64,000 nucleotides of DNA from Calliopum simillimum (GCA_951812925.1 OX638372.1:67349407-67413406), one strand, 5' to 3'. Shown: positions 1 through 11,230, counted from the first letter of the stretch. Numbers and translations: made by a program. The notes: generated by a model not told the origin, from the letters alone.

Positions 1-2056
1 AATATTTTAGAAGTTGAAAAAACTAGGCCATTATTTATTTCGAAATCTTTGTACTAAAAGAGTACTAAAAATAAATGTTGTCCGAAGAGCAAAAAAAAAA
101 ATCTTACTTTATACTTATAGCCTCATTCATTGCCTTTCCAAAATAGGTCTGAACAGGAAAATCAGTTAATAAATGTCAATGTTATGGACAGATTTGTGGA
201 ACAGTCTACATATGTGATTATTTGCCAATTTTATAATATTTTTCACATATTTTTTTGAGATAATTCAACCAAATTTTACTCAGACATTAACGATAACAAA
301 TTCAATCTCTTATCGGAAGCTTGGTTGATTTGAAAAAGAGGGCGTTGCACATCCCACACATTCAAAGTTTTCAAAATGCTGTAAAGCAAACTTTATTCAA
401 GATAATGTAACGAAATTTTGAACACATAATAGAAATACTTAGTTAGTGCAGACTCTGTGAATAAACTCGGCATTTTCGCACAAGAGACATTTTTGTAATG
501 CTGTTGTGCAAGCGTTGAGATAATATAACCGAATTTCGTACAGATACTTGAAATAGTTAGTGGAAGCAAAAGCTAAATGAGTTTGACAAGAAGGAAGAAC
601 TGCTGCAGCTCAGGGTATTTAAATATTTTCCAGGCCAAGAGTAACCCTCTTACTGCTTTATTTCTAAGCTCAAGATCAAAACTAAGGTTAGGATCGAGAC
701 CACGACCAAGACTAAATATCCAAGACCAAGAAAAAGACTACTTAGTCTTCGTCTTGAACATGGTTTGCTCATCACTACTAATAATACAAAAGTTAAATGA
801 AACAAAACCAAACCAAACCAAGGAAATTGGATGGACAAATCAAATATGAGTGATTTACGAATTTTCGAACTTTGGACTAAAAGGAAACTTCTTCTGCTTG
901 TCATATAGTCACGAATTATTAAAGATATCATCCGTTCCACTTTATTTAAAATGAATAAGCACAGTGCAATACGAAACGAGAGCAAAGAATGTAACAAAAC
1001 CAACAACTAAAACTGTGGAGAAGGTTTGTGTATAACAGAAAGTAGATTCTACGTAAATAGCTATTCCTAGAACCAACCATGGAGTTTGTGCACAGTAGTT
1101 TTTAGGGATTTTCTTGAATGTTCCAACTATTGCTGGCATCGGATAGGTGTTGGCTATTAAGTAAAAAGTACTGAGCATGTACCAGATAACACATGTTCCA
1201 TGCAAAGGGCGAAATGTAGTGTGCTTGTCGAGTTTTTTTTTGGATTTCGGCAAATTCGTCTGATAATTTGATTGCGTTGATCAATGAAACTAGAAACAAA
1301 AGCCGGCCTTCTAATAAATATTTTTTGTTTCTCGTTTATGAATTTTGCTTTGTTTGTGTAATTTTGTTGTTTTTAACTAAAACACATGGAACATTAAGCT
1401 CAAATCAACAACGTCATCTGATACATGCTTGTTTGATAGCTAATAATGTAAATCATTATCTGTTCCAAGCAACAACTAAAATTACAATATTGTTATTTCC
1501 TCATGCAAAACTCTTTATTTTGTGGTCACCATTAAGGACCAAGGTTTTTCTTTGTTTATGTACCATTTTCTTTTATTTTGACCCATTGAGCCACTTGGTC
1601 GCTAGGTTATTCATTTTTAAGCACCTAAGGGTGCTTGGATTTGATTAAGAATCTTCCCACAAAAATTATTGAGAATATAAGTATATAAATATTACTGAAT
1701 ATATAAATGCGATATTTATCCAGTCAAGTATATCTCTAACCCTGAGGTTTATCTGTATAACTCCATGTACTTACATACATATATATTCTATATACTATAT
1801 ATAACTTTTTTGTTCATCAACGACGTAGTTAGTTAGTTATTCTTCCGTCGTAAATACATATAAAAGAAAAGCACTTGTTTTTTTTATTATAAAAACTACT
1901 GTTGTTTTTCTCCCCACCTTAAAATTTTTGGTTGTTGTTTTTTTTATTGATTTGTTCTTGTTGTTGTTGCTGGAAATTTCATTTACTGCAGTTGGGAAAG
2001 GAGAAGAAATGCAGAATTTTTTGAAAAACAAGGAAAATCGTTTTTCCTTCAACTAA
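1..2056. other. AT-rich stretch without a supported gene
   Basis: No gene, TIR pair or tandem repeat could be supported here. Hydrophobic open frames occur (minus strand about 942-1253, plus strand 1268-1648), but they overlap each other, carry no motif I recognise and lack any visible splice context. The region reads as single-copy intergenic or intronic sequence. Confidence 0.5.
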
Positions 2057-2640
2057 CCGACTGACTGACTGACTGACTGACTGAGTGACCGACTGAGCAA
2101 ACGTACAATTAGCGAGTAACGAGAACGAACGAGCGAACGAACAAAACTCGCTATCCACATGCGACGGGTTTTAAGGTGTCGAAGCGACTGAAACTCAATT
2201 TTCCGCTGTGGCAGCTGCGATGCTGCCTGCTTGGTTTTTCTATTCTCGGACGAATGTTATTTATATCCTCCTACTTTACACGAATGAGCGAGTAGAGCAC
2301 GAAGAATAATAACGTGAAAGAAAAAGCTTTGCACAGTAGAGAGCTTTTCCTTGAAGTCTAGTGAGCGCATTGCACTCATATGAGCTAAATATAGAGAAGT
2401 CGTGGCCGCGTTGTCGTTGTTGTTGTCTGTTCGATGAGCATTATCCTTTGACGCTTTAGTTTACGTTGTGCGTGCGTGTGTGTGAGTGATTTGTGGGTGC
2501 TGCTGCCACTGCCTGCATATATATCCATAGTCGCTTCGTTGACGTCGTGAATTGCAAAGAATTCTCAGGCGTCGTCGTTGAGTCCTTGCTCGCCTTGGAG
2601 GTTAATCGGTTGCATTATTGATGAGAAGAAGCTTCATATG
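2057..2640. promoter_or_regulatory. Less AT-rich island, possible promoter or 5' non-coding exon
   Basis: The island starts with a short (CTGA)n run (2061-2083) and is clearly richer in CG and GC words than its surroundings (for example gtcgttgttgttgtctg near 2411 and gacgtcgtg near 2540). It shows no TIRs and no resemblance to other repeats in the window. Such islands in fly genomes often mark promoters or 5' untranslated exons of genes with long introns. No coding frame or convincing core-promoter motif set was found, so this is a weak inference from composition only. Confidence 0.25.
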
Positions 2641-3430
2641 CATAACGCTAGTACATATGTATGTACTTATCGATTGCAATTGAATTGAAATGCAGCTTTA
2701 CTTGATGTGATCATAAAATTCCCTATTGGAAATTATGCATTTTTCTTTTTAAATATTTCACGAAAAAAGTGCAATCCTTTACCTCTACGCCTACACATAT
2801 AAAATTAACTTTTTTCAATTTTCATGCACCCATACTCCATTGGTTGTGCCACATCTCTCTCTCCTTTACAAACATTCTCCCTAAAGTTGTCGTCTCTCTT
2901 TAGCTTCTCTGTTATCCTTGCATACACTCCCATTGGCATTTTGTCAACCCAGTTTTATGGCGTCAACACTTAAACAAACATCAAATTGACACACAAAAAA
3001 GCACAATCACTATTGCATTTTCCAGCGCACACATCACATGCATACATACGTAGGTACACATACATACGTACACGTAGTTTTCGTTTGAAAAGTAGGTTAA
3101 CTGCTTTTGCTTTATTGATTTCCAAATAATATTTTGTACGTAAATATCCAAAACAATTAAAATGTGTAACGAAAATTTGAATTTATTAGGGACAAACTAT
3201 TCGGAAGTGGGCGTTACTTAAACTTAGTAAAATGAAAGCAGTTCAGTATGTCGAGGATTTTTTAATGGCACCAGGTTGGACGGACGAGCGCAAGCCGTGA
3301 AATGAAATATTTACATAATTATAATTATGGCATTCTGCGTGTAGTTTATAGGAAAAGCCTTCAAGTGTTATTATTAGAACCACACGGAAGTTGTTATTTT
3401 TATAATCACGAGTGGTATACGTAGTTTAAG
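2641..3430. other. AT-rich stretch, nothing supported
   Basis: Contains short ACATACATACGT-type runs near 3038-3075 and no recognisable gene or element. Confidence 0.45.
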
Positions 3431-3763
3431 TTGGAATACAAAAAATGCTACCAAAGTTCAAGTTGACCCCACCCTTTAGAAGACCCATCATTTGAAAAGA
3501 ACGTTGCGTATTGAAAAAATATGTGGGTATATTAAACATTTTATTTTATTTTAGTAGAAAAATATAAATTAACCCCAAAAACTCTTGAAAAAATTGACGA
3601 AAATTTGGCAAACATTGGAAAAATGCTAGCAATTTGCAAAAATTGATTTTTTAATTGAACTTTTAGTCATATATTTGCAAAGATCGATTTACATATAAAT
3701 CTATCAATGCATTTTTTTAACACATAATTATGACAAATCAAGGAACGGATTAAAAACACGACT

Positions 3764-3810
3764 ATAGTGACATATGTTTCGTCTTTCGCCACAAAGACTC
3801 ATCAGACTAT
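3764..3810 (-). ncRNA. Type I hammerhead ribozyme
   Basis: On the minus strand every conserved core position is present: CTGATGA (3805-3799), stem II GTCTTT/AAAGAC (six pairs, loop 3787-3792), then GAA and A15.1. Stem III is the palindromic octamer ACATATGT, followed by C17, giving a GUC cleavage site (3771-3769). Stem I pairs ACTAT (3768-3764) with ATAGT (3810-3806). The very short stem III resembles that of schistosome satellite and Penelope-associated hammerheads. The predicted activity is self-cleavage of the transcript 3' of C3769. No core mismatch is visible. Confidence 0.88.
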
Positions 3811-3903
3811 TTTTGTTGTAATTATAATTATATTTTTATTTTACTAAATTAATTATAATTGAAAAATTGCAAGTTTGAAAACTTTTTGTGTTTCTTGGTC
3901 TGG

Positions 3904-3970
3904 GCGGGAGTCGAACCAAGGATCTCCAGGTTGGTAGCAGAAGGCGTTACCACCGCACCAGCCTTGCCCG
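3904..3970 (-). ncRNA. tRNA-like module (A and B boxes)
   Basis: The minus strand carries TGGTGCGGTGGTAAC (3960-3946), close to a polymerase III A box, and CCTTGGTTCGACTCC (3921-3907), containing a perfect GGTTCGANTCC B box. Acceptor and anticodon stems are not convincing, so this is a tRNA-derived promoter module, not a tRNA gene. It lies about 95 bases upstream of the ribozyme on the same strand. Confidence 0.7.
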
Positions 3971-4965
3971 GCTGCGAAGCCGACTTTTGCCAGTTTTGCT
4001 TGTGTGTTAATACGTATTGATATATCATAATTGTTGTTGTTTGATATATCATAATTGTTGTTTGTGTTATTTATTTTTAATCCGTTCCTTGATTTGTCAT
4101 AATTATGTGTTAAAAAAATGCATTGATAGATTTATATGTAAATCGATCTTTGCAAATATATGACTAAAAGTTCAATTAAAAAATCAATTTGCAAAAAATG
4201 TTAAAAAAGTCGAAAAATATTGAGAAAGTTAAAAAATTTTAACAAGGTTCATCGTAAAGAAGACTTAAACATTGCTCGAAAACCTGGATCAGCAAGAAAA
4301 AAAAGGTCCAACAAATATTGGTAAGGCAAAAGATTTCGAACAACTCCTTCGAAGAGCTCTTTTGTGAGCAGAACCAAAGCTAATGCTGGTCGTCTACAAT
4401 TTCAGATCGTAATGCGGTAAAGAATAAAGAAGCAAAAAAGCGGGTTAAAAAATTGAGGTCTAATTTTATGAAAAAAACTACGTGCTGTGTGATGGATGAT
4501 GAAACCTATGTTCTGGCAGACTTTTTACAACTTCCGGGTCAAGATTTTTTTGTGGCTGATGGACGAGGTAATATTCAGGAACAATATTGGATAATAAAGC
4601 AAGCAAAATTCCCTAAAAAGTTTCTTGTGTGGCAAGCCATTTGCAGTTGTGGCAAAAGAAGCCAAGCATTTGTGACATCAGGAACGATAAATACAGAAAT
4701 GTATATTGAGGAGTGTTTTCAAAAACGGCTTTTGCCTTTTCTACATATTTCTGGTCCAATTTAGCATAATGCCACTATAGAAAAAAGGCCCTTGAGTGGT
4801 ATGAAAATAATAATGTTAATTTTGTACCACGGGAAGCAAGCTCAGCCAACTGTCCAGAACTCTGGCATGTGGAGAAATATTGAGCGCTCGTGAAAAGAAA
4901 ATTAAAGAACACAAGAAAGTTATCCCAGGACATGTCTGACTTCAAGCGTAAATGGGCCGGCTCCT

Positions 4966-6072
4966 CCAAAAGGTAGGTACATTCATAAATTCCGATTAAT
5001 ATTCCAATATTTTAATGTTTAATGAATTTCTATAATATATTAATAAATTCACATATTTTTAATAATTTTAAAATTTAACGTTTTAAATTTTATTTAGCTT
5101 TAAACTTGTATAAGTTTTTTTCGACACACTCTTCAAAGTCTGTTTTTGAACTTGATTATTTGGCATCTTATTGGTATAAAAATAACAATTCGTTCTTGAC
5201 GTGCATACTTTACTATTTCAATGAAAAAAGGTCATATCTTAAGAAACTCATATTGGCTTGAATTCCCATTTTTAAATGCCATAAATTAACATACCAACTT
5301 CCTTAAGACATGTGTTGTTAGCTTCTTGGCATGCCTCCGCATTATGGCATTATAATATCACTTTCAAGAGAATATAAGCCTTTTAGGAAAAATTTTAAAT
5401 CAGTTAAACTGACAAAGTTGATGAAACGAAGCGTTATAATGTTGGCGGGTAATGCGTATATTCGTATCCGTACCTTAATCTTATGCTCATCTCAAGCAGA
5501 AATACGCGCAATATAAAGAGGAAATTTATGCTGAACTTTGACTTTTCACTGAACCTCCTTTAGTCGTTTATGTGTATCTGCTAAAGGTAGTGTCAAGTAG
5601 CTTAACTCCAAAAAGCAGATATATTTTACACAGCTGATACGTTGTAAAGGATTCAACTTCAGACAACAGCAGTTGCAGAATCTACGAGTACACGAATAAT
5701 AATCATTTATGACAATGTAAGCAGTGATGTGCACATTACTTAGTATTTTTCTATTTACATAAAGACACACAAACATGTAATACATATTTGAGCCCAGCGA
5801 GAAAACATGTTTATATTAAAAATATCCTTCAATTCATTCATTGTAACACTTTTCTATGAAAAAACATTCAACTCTTCAGCTAGGCACATTTCCAAAGTTT
5901 AGCTATCAGTTCGAGCCTATGTGTTCATCACCTCAGGTCTAGGCCTTTACTAATTAAGTAGTTTGGAAAAAATAATAGATCACGCAGGATGGAGAAAAAG
6001 AATAGTTTTGACAAAGAACTGCGCACAGCAGAAGGTAAAAGAATGACTTGTAATAGATTGAGATGCCTGTTG
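4966..6072. other. AT-rich stretch, nothing supported
   Basis: No gene, TIR or tandem repeat seen. It may include the 3' end of the Tc1-like remnant, but no terminal repeat was recognised. Confidence 0.4.
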
Positions 6073-6202
6073 CCCGATCAAAAAAAGTATATCAAAAATA
6101 TATCAAAATTATATCCAAAATTTGTCAGTGACATACAAGATTTTGATAAAAAAAGGATATCACAGTGATATACGGAATGTAACGCTTTTTGTATATCACC
6201 AT

Positions 6203-6276
6203 GATATCAAAAAAAGATATCAAAATGATATCAAAAAAAGATATCAAAATGATATCAAAAAATGATATCAAAATGA
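6203..6276. repeat. 24-bp minisatellite, unexpanded left-arm counterpart (about 3 units)
   Basis: Mirror of the array in the right arm: GATATCAAAAAAAGATATCA-type units, about three copies. Comparison with the other arm shows that the array length changed on one side only. Confidence 0.75.
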
Positions 6277-7931
6277 TATACAAAAATTGTATATCAATGA
6301 TATACAAAATTTATATATCAATGATATACAAAATTTGTATATCATTTTAATATCCATTTCTGATACAAAATTGACATAACCAAATTTTGCAATATTGTAT
6401 ATATGATCGTCGGCAACAAGTTTTTAGAAATTGCCCGCATGCAGCAAATGAATAAAATACCGGTTTTTTTAACTCAATTATATGTTTGTGCTTTTTCACT
6501 AATTTCATGAGAAAATTCACTTACTAAAATTAACTGTGCGTCCGCTTTCCATAGCTTTTGTTTTCCCAACCACAGGCTTACAACAACTGAAGGGAGTGTC
6601 GGTTTTTTTGCACTCAATTATATTTGTGTGCTTTTCACTAATTTAAGTAGAAAATTCACTTCTTTTACACTAAAATTGACTCCGCGTTTGTCTTCTAAAG
6701 TTATCTTTCCATAAAATCCTCAAACGAAAACGTCAATTTTGACATATCAGCAGCTGATAAATTTTTGATATCATTTTGATATACATTTCTGATACAAAAT
6801 TGATATCAGCGGCTGATAAATTTTTGATATCATTTTGATATACATTTCTGATACAAAATTGACATGTCATTCAATGATATCAAAAATATATCAAAATGAT
6901 ATACAAAAAAAGGATATCAGCCGCTGACAAATTTTTGATATCATTTTGATATACATTTCTGATACAAAATTGACATGTCATTCAATGATATCAAAAATAT
7001 ATCAAAATGATATACAAAAAATGGATATCAGCGGCTGATACATTTTTGATATCATTTTGATATACATTTCTGATACAATGACAAGAACTTGACAAGTTTT
7101 TCCCGATCAAAAAAACTTGTCAAGTTCTTGTCATTGTATCAGAAATGTATATCAAAATGATATCAAAAATGTATCAGCCGCTGATATCCATTTTTTGTAT
7201 ATCATTTTGATATATTTTTGATATCATTGAATGACATGTCAATTTTGTATCAGAAATGTATATCAAAATGATATCAAAAATTTGTCAGCGGCTGATATCC
7301 ATTTTTTGTATATCATTTTGATATATTTTTGATATCATTGAATGACATGTCAATTTTGTATCAGAAATGTATATCAAAATGATATCAAAAATTTATCAGC
7401 CGCTGATATCAATTTTGTATCAGAAATGTATATCAAAATGATATCAAAAATTTATCAGCCGTTGATATCAATTTTGTATCAGAAATGTATATCAAAATGA
7501 TATCAAAAATTTATCAGCTGCTGATATGTCAAATTTTACGTTTTCGTTTGTGAATTTTATTTAAAGATAATTATAGAAGACGAACGCGCAGCCAATTGTA
7601 GTGAATAAGCTAATTTTCTAATGAAATTAGTGAAAAGCACAAAAATATAATTGAGTGCAAAAGAACCGACACTCCATTCAGTTGCTGCATGTGGCCTGTG
7701 GTTGGGAAAACTAAAAGTATGGAAAACGGACGAGCAGCCAATTTTAGTAAGAAGTGAGTTTTGCCATGAAATTAGTGAAAAAGCATATGAAAAATATAAT
7801 TGATTACAAAAAAAAACTAGTTGACGACGATTAACCACAATATTGTAAAATTTGGCCATAATCTGCGTCACTTTAGTTACGGACCCAAAATTGGTTGTCA
7901 TTTTTGTATCAGAAATGTACAAAAATTGTAT

Positions 7932-8274
7932 ATCACTTTGATATCATTTTTTGATATCATTTTGATATCTTTTTTTGATATCATTTTGATATCTTTTTTT
8001 GATATCATTTTGATATCTTTTTTTGATATCATTTTGATATCTTTTTTTGATATCATTTTGATATCATTTTTTGATATCATTTTGATATCTTTTTTTGATA
8101 TCATTTTGATATCTTTTTTTGATATCATTTTGATATCTTTTTTTGATATCATTTTGATATCTTTTTTTGATATCATTTTGATATCTTTTTTTGATATCAT
8201 TTTGATATCATTTTTTGATATCATTTTGATATCTTTTTTTGATATCATTTTGATATCTTTTTTTGATATCATGG
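7932..8274. repeat. 24-bp minisatellite, about 14 units
   Basis: Tandem array of a 24-bp unit consisting of GATATCATTTT followed by GATATC and a T-run. A minority variant has an A at the start of the T-run and recurs at irregular positions. Each unit contains two EcoRV-type GATATC palindromes. It creates long open frames on both strands, which are artefacts of the period being divisible by three. Confidence 0.9.
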
Positions 8275-8400
8275 TGATATACAAAAAGCGTTACATTCCG
8301 TATATCACTGTGATATCCTTTTTTTATCAAAAATTTGTATGTCACTGACAAATTTTTGATATCATTTTGATATATTTTTGATATACTTTTTTTGATCGGG

Positions 8401-8839
8401 TTTTGATCGGGTGGTTGATCAGATCTTTATAAAATAGACCTGAACAAATACCGGGTTGTGAAAGAAAGAATTAATTGGGCCATAACTTTATAGTTTAGAA
8501 TTTACACAAATGAGTAAGTAACAATGAAAGAATTTATAATGAATATATGTATATGTAAAAACGGATTTTAATGGTTTTAAAAAAAATGTAAGGGGGGTTT
8601 TTAAAAAAGTTTAAAAAATTTTGGTGAAAATAAATGTTTTCACCAAGCAATATTTTTTGCAAAAAGAACACTTAAAAATGAATTTTTGGAAATATTTAAT
8701 CTATAATATTATAGATCAACATTTTTCTGCATAATCAACTGTTAGCAAAATGTTTGGCAAATACGGTATTCGTGACCTTTGACCTCGAATAACTTGATAC
8801 ACAAAAAACTAAATTGTCTATAGCTTTTCACCACGTCTT
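8401..8839. other. AT-rich stretch, nothing supported
   Basis: A partial repeat of the palindrome end (TTTTGATCGGG) occurs at 8401-8411. Nothing else was recognised. Confidence 0.4.
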
Positions 8840-9312
8840 ACACTGGGAAAAAAATTAGTTCATACTACTTTTTTTCTAGTAAATTTAACTAGAATAAATT
8901 TTACCTTAATGTTTAAGTAAATTCAGAATTTTCGAGTAACTTTACAAAAACAATTTTTTTTTTTTTGAAAAAATTTAAATGATATTTACTTTATAGTTCA
9001 AATTTCAAAAAAAAAAAAAAAAAAAAAAACCAACTAAACTAGGAATTGAACCTAGGACCACCCGTGTGATACATTATTTTTTTACTTAGAAGTACAAACT
9101 TGTTAGACCTCTATGCCACTGAGCTATATGATGAAGAGAAAAAAATTTGTATACTAAAAAAATGTCTCTCCAAACATGCACAAACATTTTATTACGAAAC
9201 CATCAAACAGTTCATAAGTATGTTTATTTATGTCTGAAATTAAGTGCTAATTAATCTAACTTTTTTCCTAATCTAGTGGAGTAGAAGTTATGACATTAAT
9301 TTTTCTCGGTGT
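8840..9312. mobile_element. TIR element with tRNA-like core, family A copy 1
   Basis: The imperfect ends ACACTGGGAAAAA and TTTTTCTCGGTGT are inverted. The internal left part (AATAAATTTTACCTTAATG near 8900) matches the element at 58537-59128 (AATAAATTTCACCTTACTG), so the two are copies of one family. The centre carries a tRNA-like module on the minus strand. No transposase. A target duplication could not be read. Confidence 0.65.
9037..9134 (-). ncRNA. tRNA-like module with strong A and B boxes
   Basis: The minus strand has TAGCTCAGTGG (9127-9117), a canonical A box, and a T-arm with a perfect five-pair stem, CTAGG-TTCAATT-CCTAG (9055-9039), containing the B box. A T-run (complement of 9007-9029) follows immediately and could terminate polymerase III. 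An insertion of about 30 bases separates the D-arm from the anticodon region, so this is not a functional tRNA. The text ATCACACGGG resembles the anticodon arm of tRNA-Val(CAC). Confidence 0.7.
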
Positions 9313-9738
9313 TCGAACGGCACAATAATGAATTCATTGTAATAGAGGTTTTACCCTTATTGAACCACACTTTTGTAGAAAAAACAACTTGATCCACGTG
9401 ATCGTAGCATGAAAAGTACAAAAAAGGTAGAGTTTTTTAATACAGAAATTTCCTGTTGGGTGCTTTTCATGCTTTTGAAATTTTTACAGTAATAATGATA
9501 CCATTTTCCTTGATCTAACAACAAACTAGAGTAGCACAGCACTTGTGTACTGTTTTCGTTGTTATTGTTGCTTCCGCAGCTAGTTCTCGTGGATCTAGCG
9601 CCATGTCCCCGTTACTATTTTGCGACCTTGCTAAAGGGTTTTATTGTCACATCACTCAGCACAGCATCAATGTAAATCTGTTCGTCTTTGTTTTTAAAAT
9701 GAAGAAAGCACATTCACATTGTCCTGCGTAACATCCTA
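9313..9738. other. AT-rich stretch, nothing supported
   Basis: No recognisable gene, repeat or element ends. Confidence 0.4.
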
Positions 9739-10116
9739 TGGGGGAAAAAGCGCTTAAATGGGCTTTCGGAAGTGCTTCTTTTTCAGTCATCAGCGCTTCC
9801 GCTCTTTAATACACATTCTTTCTTTTTAACATTGCATTGGTCCTATGATGAAGCTTAGACTTCGGAAAAAAGTTCTTTTGAAATACAAAAAAAAAAAAAA
9901 AAAACAAAAAAAGATCACAAGCCACCTGTGTTGGAATTCAAACTTAAGACCATCGCAAAGCAATATGTTAATTATGAACATTTTAGACCTCTAGGCCACA
10001 AGCATCTGTAATGTGTGCGTGCAAAATTTGTATATTAAACTGAATTTAATATTTGAATTTAATAAGTTTCTACGGAAACAAGTGCTTTCTTAAGAAGCGC
10101 TTGAAATTTTTCCCCT
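9739..10116. mobile_element. Small TIR element with tRNA-like core
   Basis: Ends are GGGGGAAAAAGCGCTT and, inverted, AAGCGCTTGAAATTTTTCCC. Subterminal GCGCTTCC/GGAAGTGC words add further inverted symmetry. The middle holds a poly-A run (9889-9904) followed by a minus-strand tRNA-like module. No coding capacity. Target duplication not resolved. Confidence 0.55.
9925..10008 (-). ncRNA. tRNA-like module, degenerate
   Basis: The minus strand has TGTGGCCTAGAGG (10000-9988), an A-box-like text also present in the HHR elements as GTGGCCTATAG, and CTTAAGTTTGAATTCC (9948-9933) as a B-box-like arm. A T-rich run follows (complement of 9889-9911). Decayed compared with the neighbouring module. Confidence 0.5.
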
Positions 10117-10734
10117 TGTGATGTGTGAGCATCAACACAAAAAAAGCCTCATCATTACATATTTTGGCCGGCAACCACGCGTCATATGCAAGTGCATGTG
10201 TGTGAGTGTTTGTGTATGTATGTGTCAAGTTTTAATTACACCTGTGCCCTGATTTATTTTTATTTTGTTGTTGTTGTTGTTGTTTTTGCTGATGAACCCT
10301 TCATTCACAATTACGAACAAATTTTGAACATCTGCAAATGTTTGAATATTCACCACTTTCTGACGCAGCTTTAAATAATAAAACGCGTGTTGACAGATGC
10401 CAAGTACCCAAATACGCACATACACACACATTCACAATTGTCAGAGTGAGCTTGTAAATGAATAATTTTTGTATGCTTCTCTAATTTCATTTTAAAGAAC
10501 TCTCTTCGTTCGAGTTAATTTTGTGTTATTTATTCATGCGTCCCTTTTTTGGAAACTTTAAGAGATATTTCAATTTTTGTTTAAAAGAAACAGGTCGAAT
10601 GATGAGGTAGTGACTGAAGCAAAAGAGAATGATGATAATGATGATTTGACACCATTACGTAAAATATGTACTTGTCAGTATTACGTTGGGTACTCCATAA
10701 ATTTCGATGATGTTTCGATTAATATGTAAGATTT
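10117..10734. other. AT-rich stretch with (GTT)n
   Basis: A short (GTT)n run at about 10267-10284 and TGTGTGAGTG-type text near 10200. No gene or element recognised. Confidence 0.4.
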
Positions 10735-10899
10735 ACAAACTTTAGTTAAGCCTTAACTGGAACTTAAACTCAGTAGCTCTTTGACACACAATTTCATGAA
10801 AAATTTGTATTTATCTGGGAGTTAAAAGTTAACTGAATATTGTGAAATTTAATATACAAATTTTACACAAAAAACGTCAAAAGTTTTCATATACAAATG

Positions 10900-10957
10900 A
10901 GCTAAAGAGTTTGTTATATATTTCTGAGCATTGTGTTTCAGGTTCGAATCTAAGTGT
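10900..10957 (+). ncRNA. tRNA-like module, plus arm
   Basis: GAGCTAAAGAG (10901-) as an A-box-like text and TTTCAGGTTCGAATCTAAG with a B box one base from consensus. Spacing is similar to a short tRNA. Confidence 0.45.
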
Positions 10958-11025
10958 GGATGAAAATTTTTTTTATTAATTTTTAATTAATAGAAATTAA
11001 AAAATTGGAATTGAAAATCACCGAG

Positions 11026-11098
11026 TTGAGGATTTGAACCCTGGTCTTTCCTGGCAGCTCATGTCATTACACCGATACACTATCATTTGCTCTTCTTC
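11026..11098 (-). ncRNA. tRNA-like module, minus arm
   Basis: On the minus strand TAGTGTATCGGTGTAATGAC can serve as an A box, and GGTTCAAATCC is a perfect B box. The intervening CTGCCAGG text sits where an anticodon arm would be. Confidence 0.55.
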
Positions 11099-11230
11099 AC
11101 AATCGACAAACTGCCAAACGTTATTGTTTAACTGACACAATCGATACACAATTGGACCACTTTTGATACAAATGACCAACTTTGCACTATATTTGGAACC
11201 ATTTTTGTTACAATTAATAATTTAAGTGAA

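Larger units (their letters stand above)
3643..4185 (-). mobile_element. HHR/tRNA-like retroelement, copy 1
   Basis: A 543 bp element flanked by the perfect 12-bp duplication AATTTGCAAAAA (3631-3642 and 4186-4197). On the minus strand the order is: an arm (4185 down to about 4078), a tRNA-like module (3970-3904), a hammerhead ribozyme (3810-3764), and a 3' tail (about 3755-3643). The two arms are inverted copies of each other over about 110 bp, ending in TTGATTTTTTAATTGAAC. The inverted part stops just 3' of the ribozyme cleavage site. A 12-bp duplication is unlike the 2-10 bp made by common cut-and-paste elements and fits target-primed reverse transcription. It is inserted within or beside the Tc1-like pseudogene. 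I infer a non-autonomous retroelement (SINE-like or Penelope-related); the partner enzyme is not in the window. Confidence 0.8.
3540..4965 (+). pseudogene. Decayed Tc1/mariner-type transposase, first copy
   Basis: Remnant of a Tc1/mariner-superfamily DNA transposase, the enzyme that excises and reinserts its own element at TA sites. Coding similarity begins around 4236 (RFIVKKTLNIARKPGSARKK, a helix-turn-helix linker region) and runs through frameshifts to about 4960. The first catalytic aspartate is visible in CCVMDDETYV (from 4480), followed by KFPKKFLVWQAICSCGKRS and FVTSGTIN, then EWYENN and NCPELW near the third catalytic region. Multiple frameshifts and stops make it non-functional. The ribozyme-bearing element at 3643-4185 sits in its upstream portion. 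A second copy of the same family, itself interrupted, lies at 45981-49791. The 5' limit is uncertain and no TIRs were identified. Confidence 0.75.
6073..8400. mobile_element. Giant GATATC-rich foldback element
   Basis: A near-complete palindrome of about 2.33 kb. The ends are CCCGATCAAAAAAAGTATAT and its complement, and the axis lies near 7106 within a stem of AACTTGACAAG paired with CTTGTCAAGTT. The left arm is 6073-7096 (1024 bp) and the right arm 7116-8400 (1285 bp). Each arm holds a repeated block of about 145 bp (6470-6720; mirrored at 7540-7800), and flanking tracts are made almost wholly of GATATC, TATATC and ATTTTGATATC words. CCCGATCAAAAAAA also occurs at the axis (7102), so the element may have arisen by tail-to-tail joining. 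No coding capacity is credible: the long open frames simply translate the repeat. No clear target duplication was found. Family unassigned. Confidence 0.8.
10735..11230. repeat. Probable element with two inverted tRNA-like modules
   Basis: Two B-box texts face each other: GGTTCGAATCT on the plus strand (10941-10951) and CCAGGGTTCAAATCC on the minus strand (11044-11030). They are separated by an AT-only spacer. Clear TIRs were not found, so the limits are approximate. The twin, opposed layout is the same as at 26743-27020 and 47753-48214. Confidence 0.4.

Noticed and set aside
942..1648. Hydrophobic open frames that could suggest a membrane receptor exon
   Set aside because: No conserved receptor motif, overlapping frames on both strands, and no splice-site pair supporting an exon.
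7821..8348. Long open frames (175 and 128 codons) on both strands with ISFFDI or MISKKDIK repeats
   Set aside because: They are translations of the 24-bp minisatellite, open in several frames because the period is a multiple of three.
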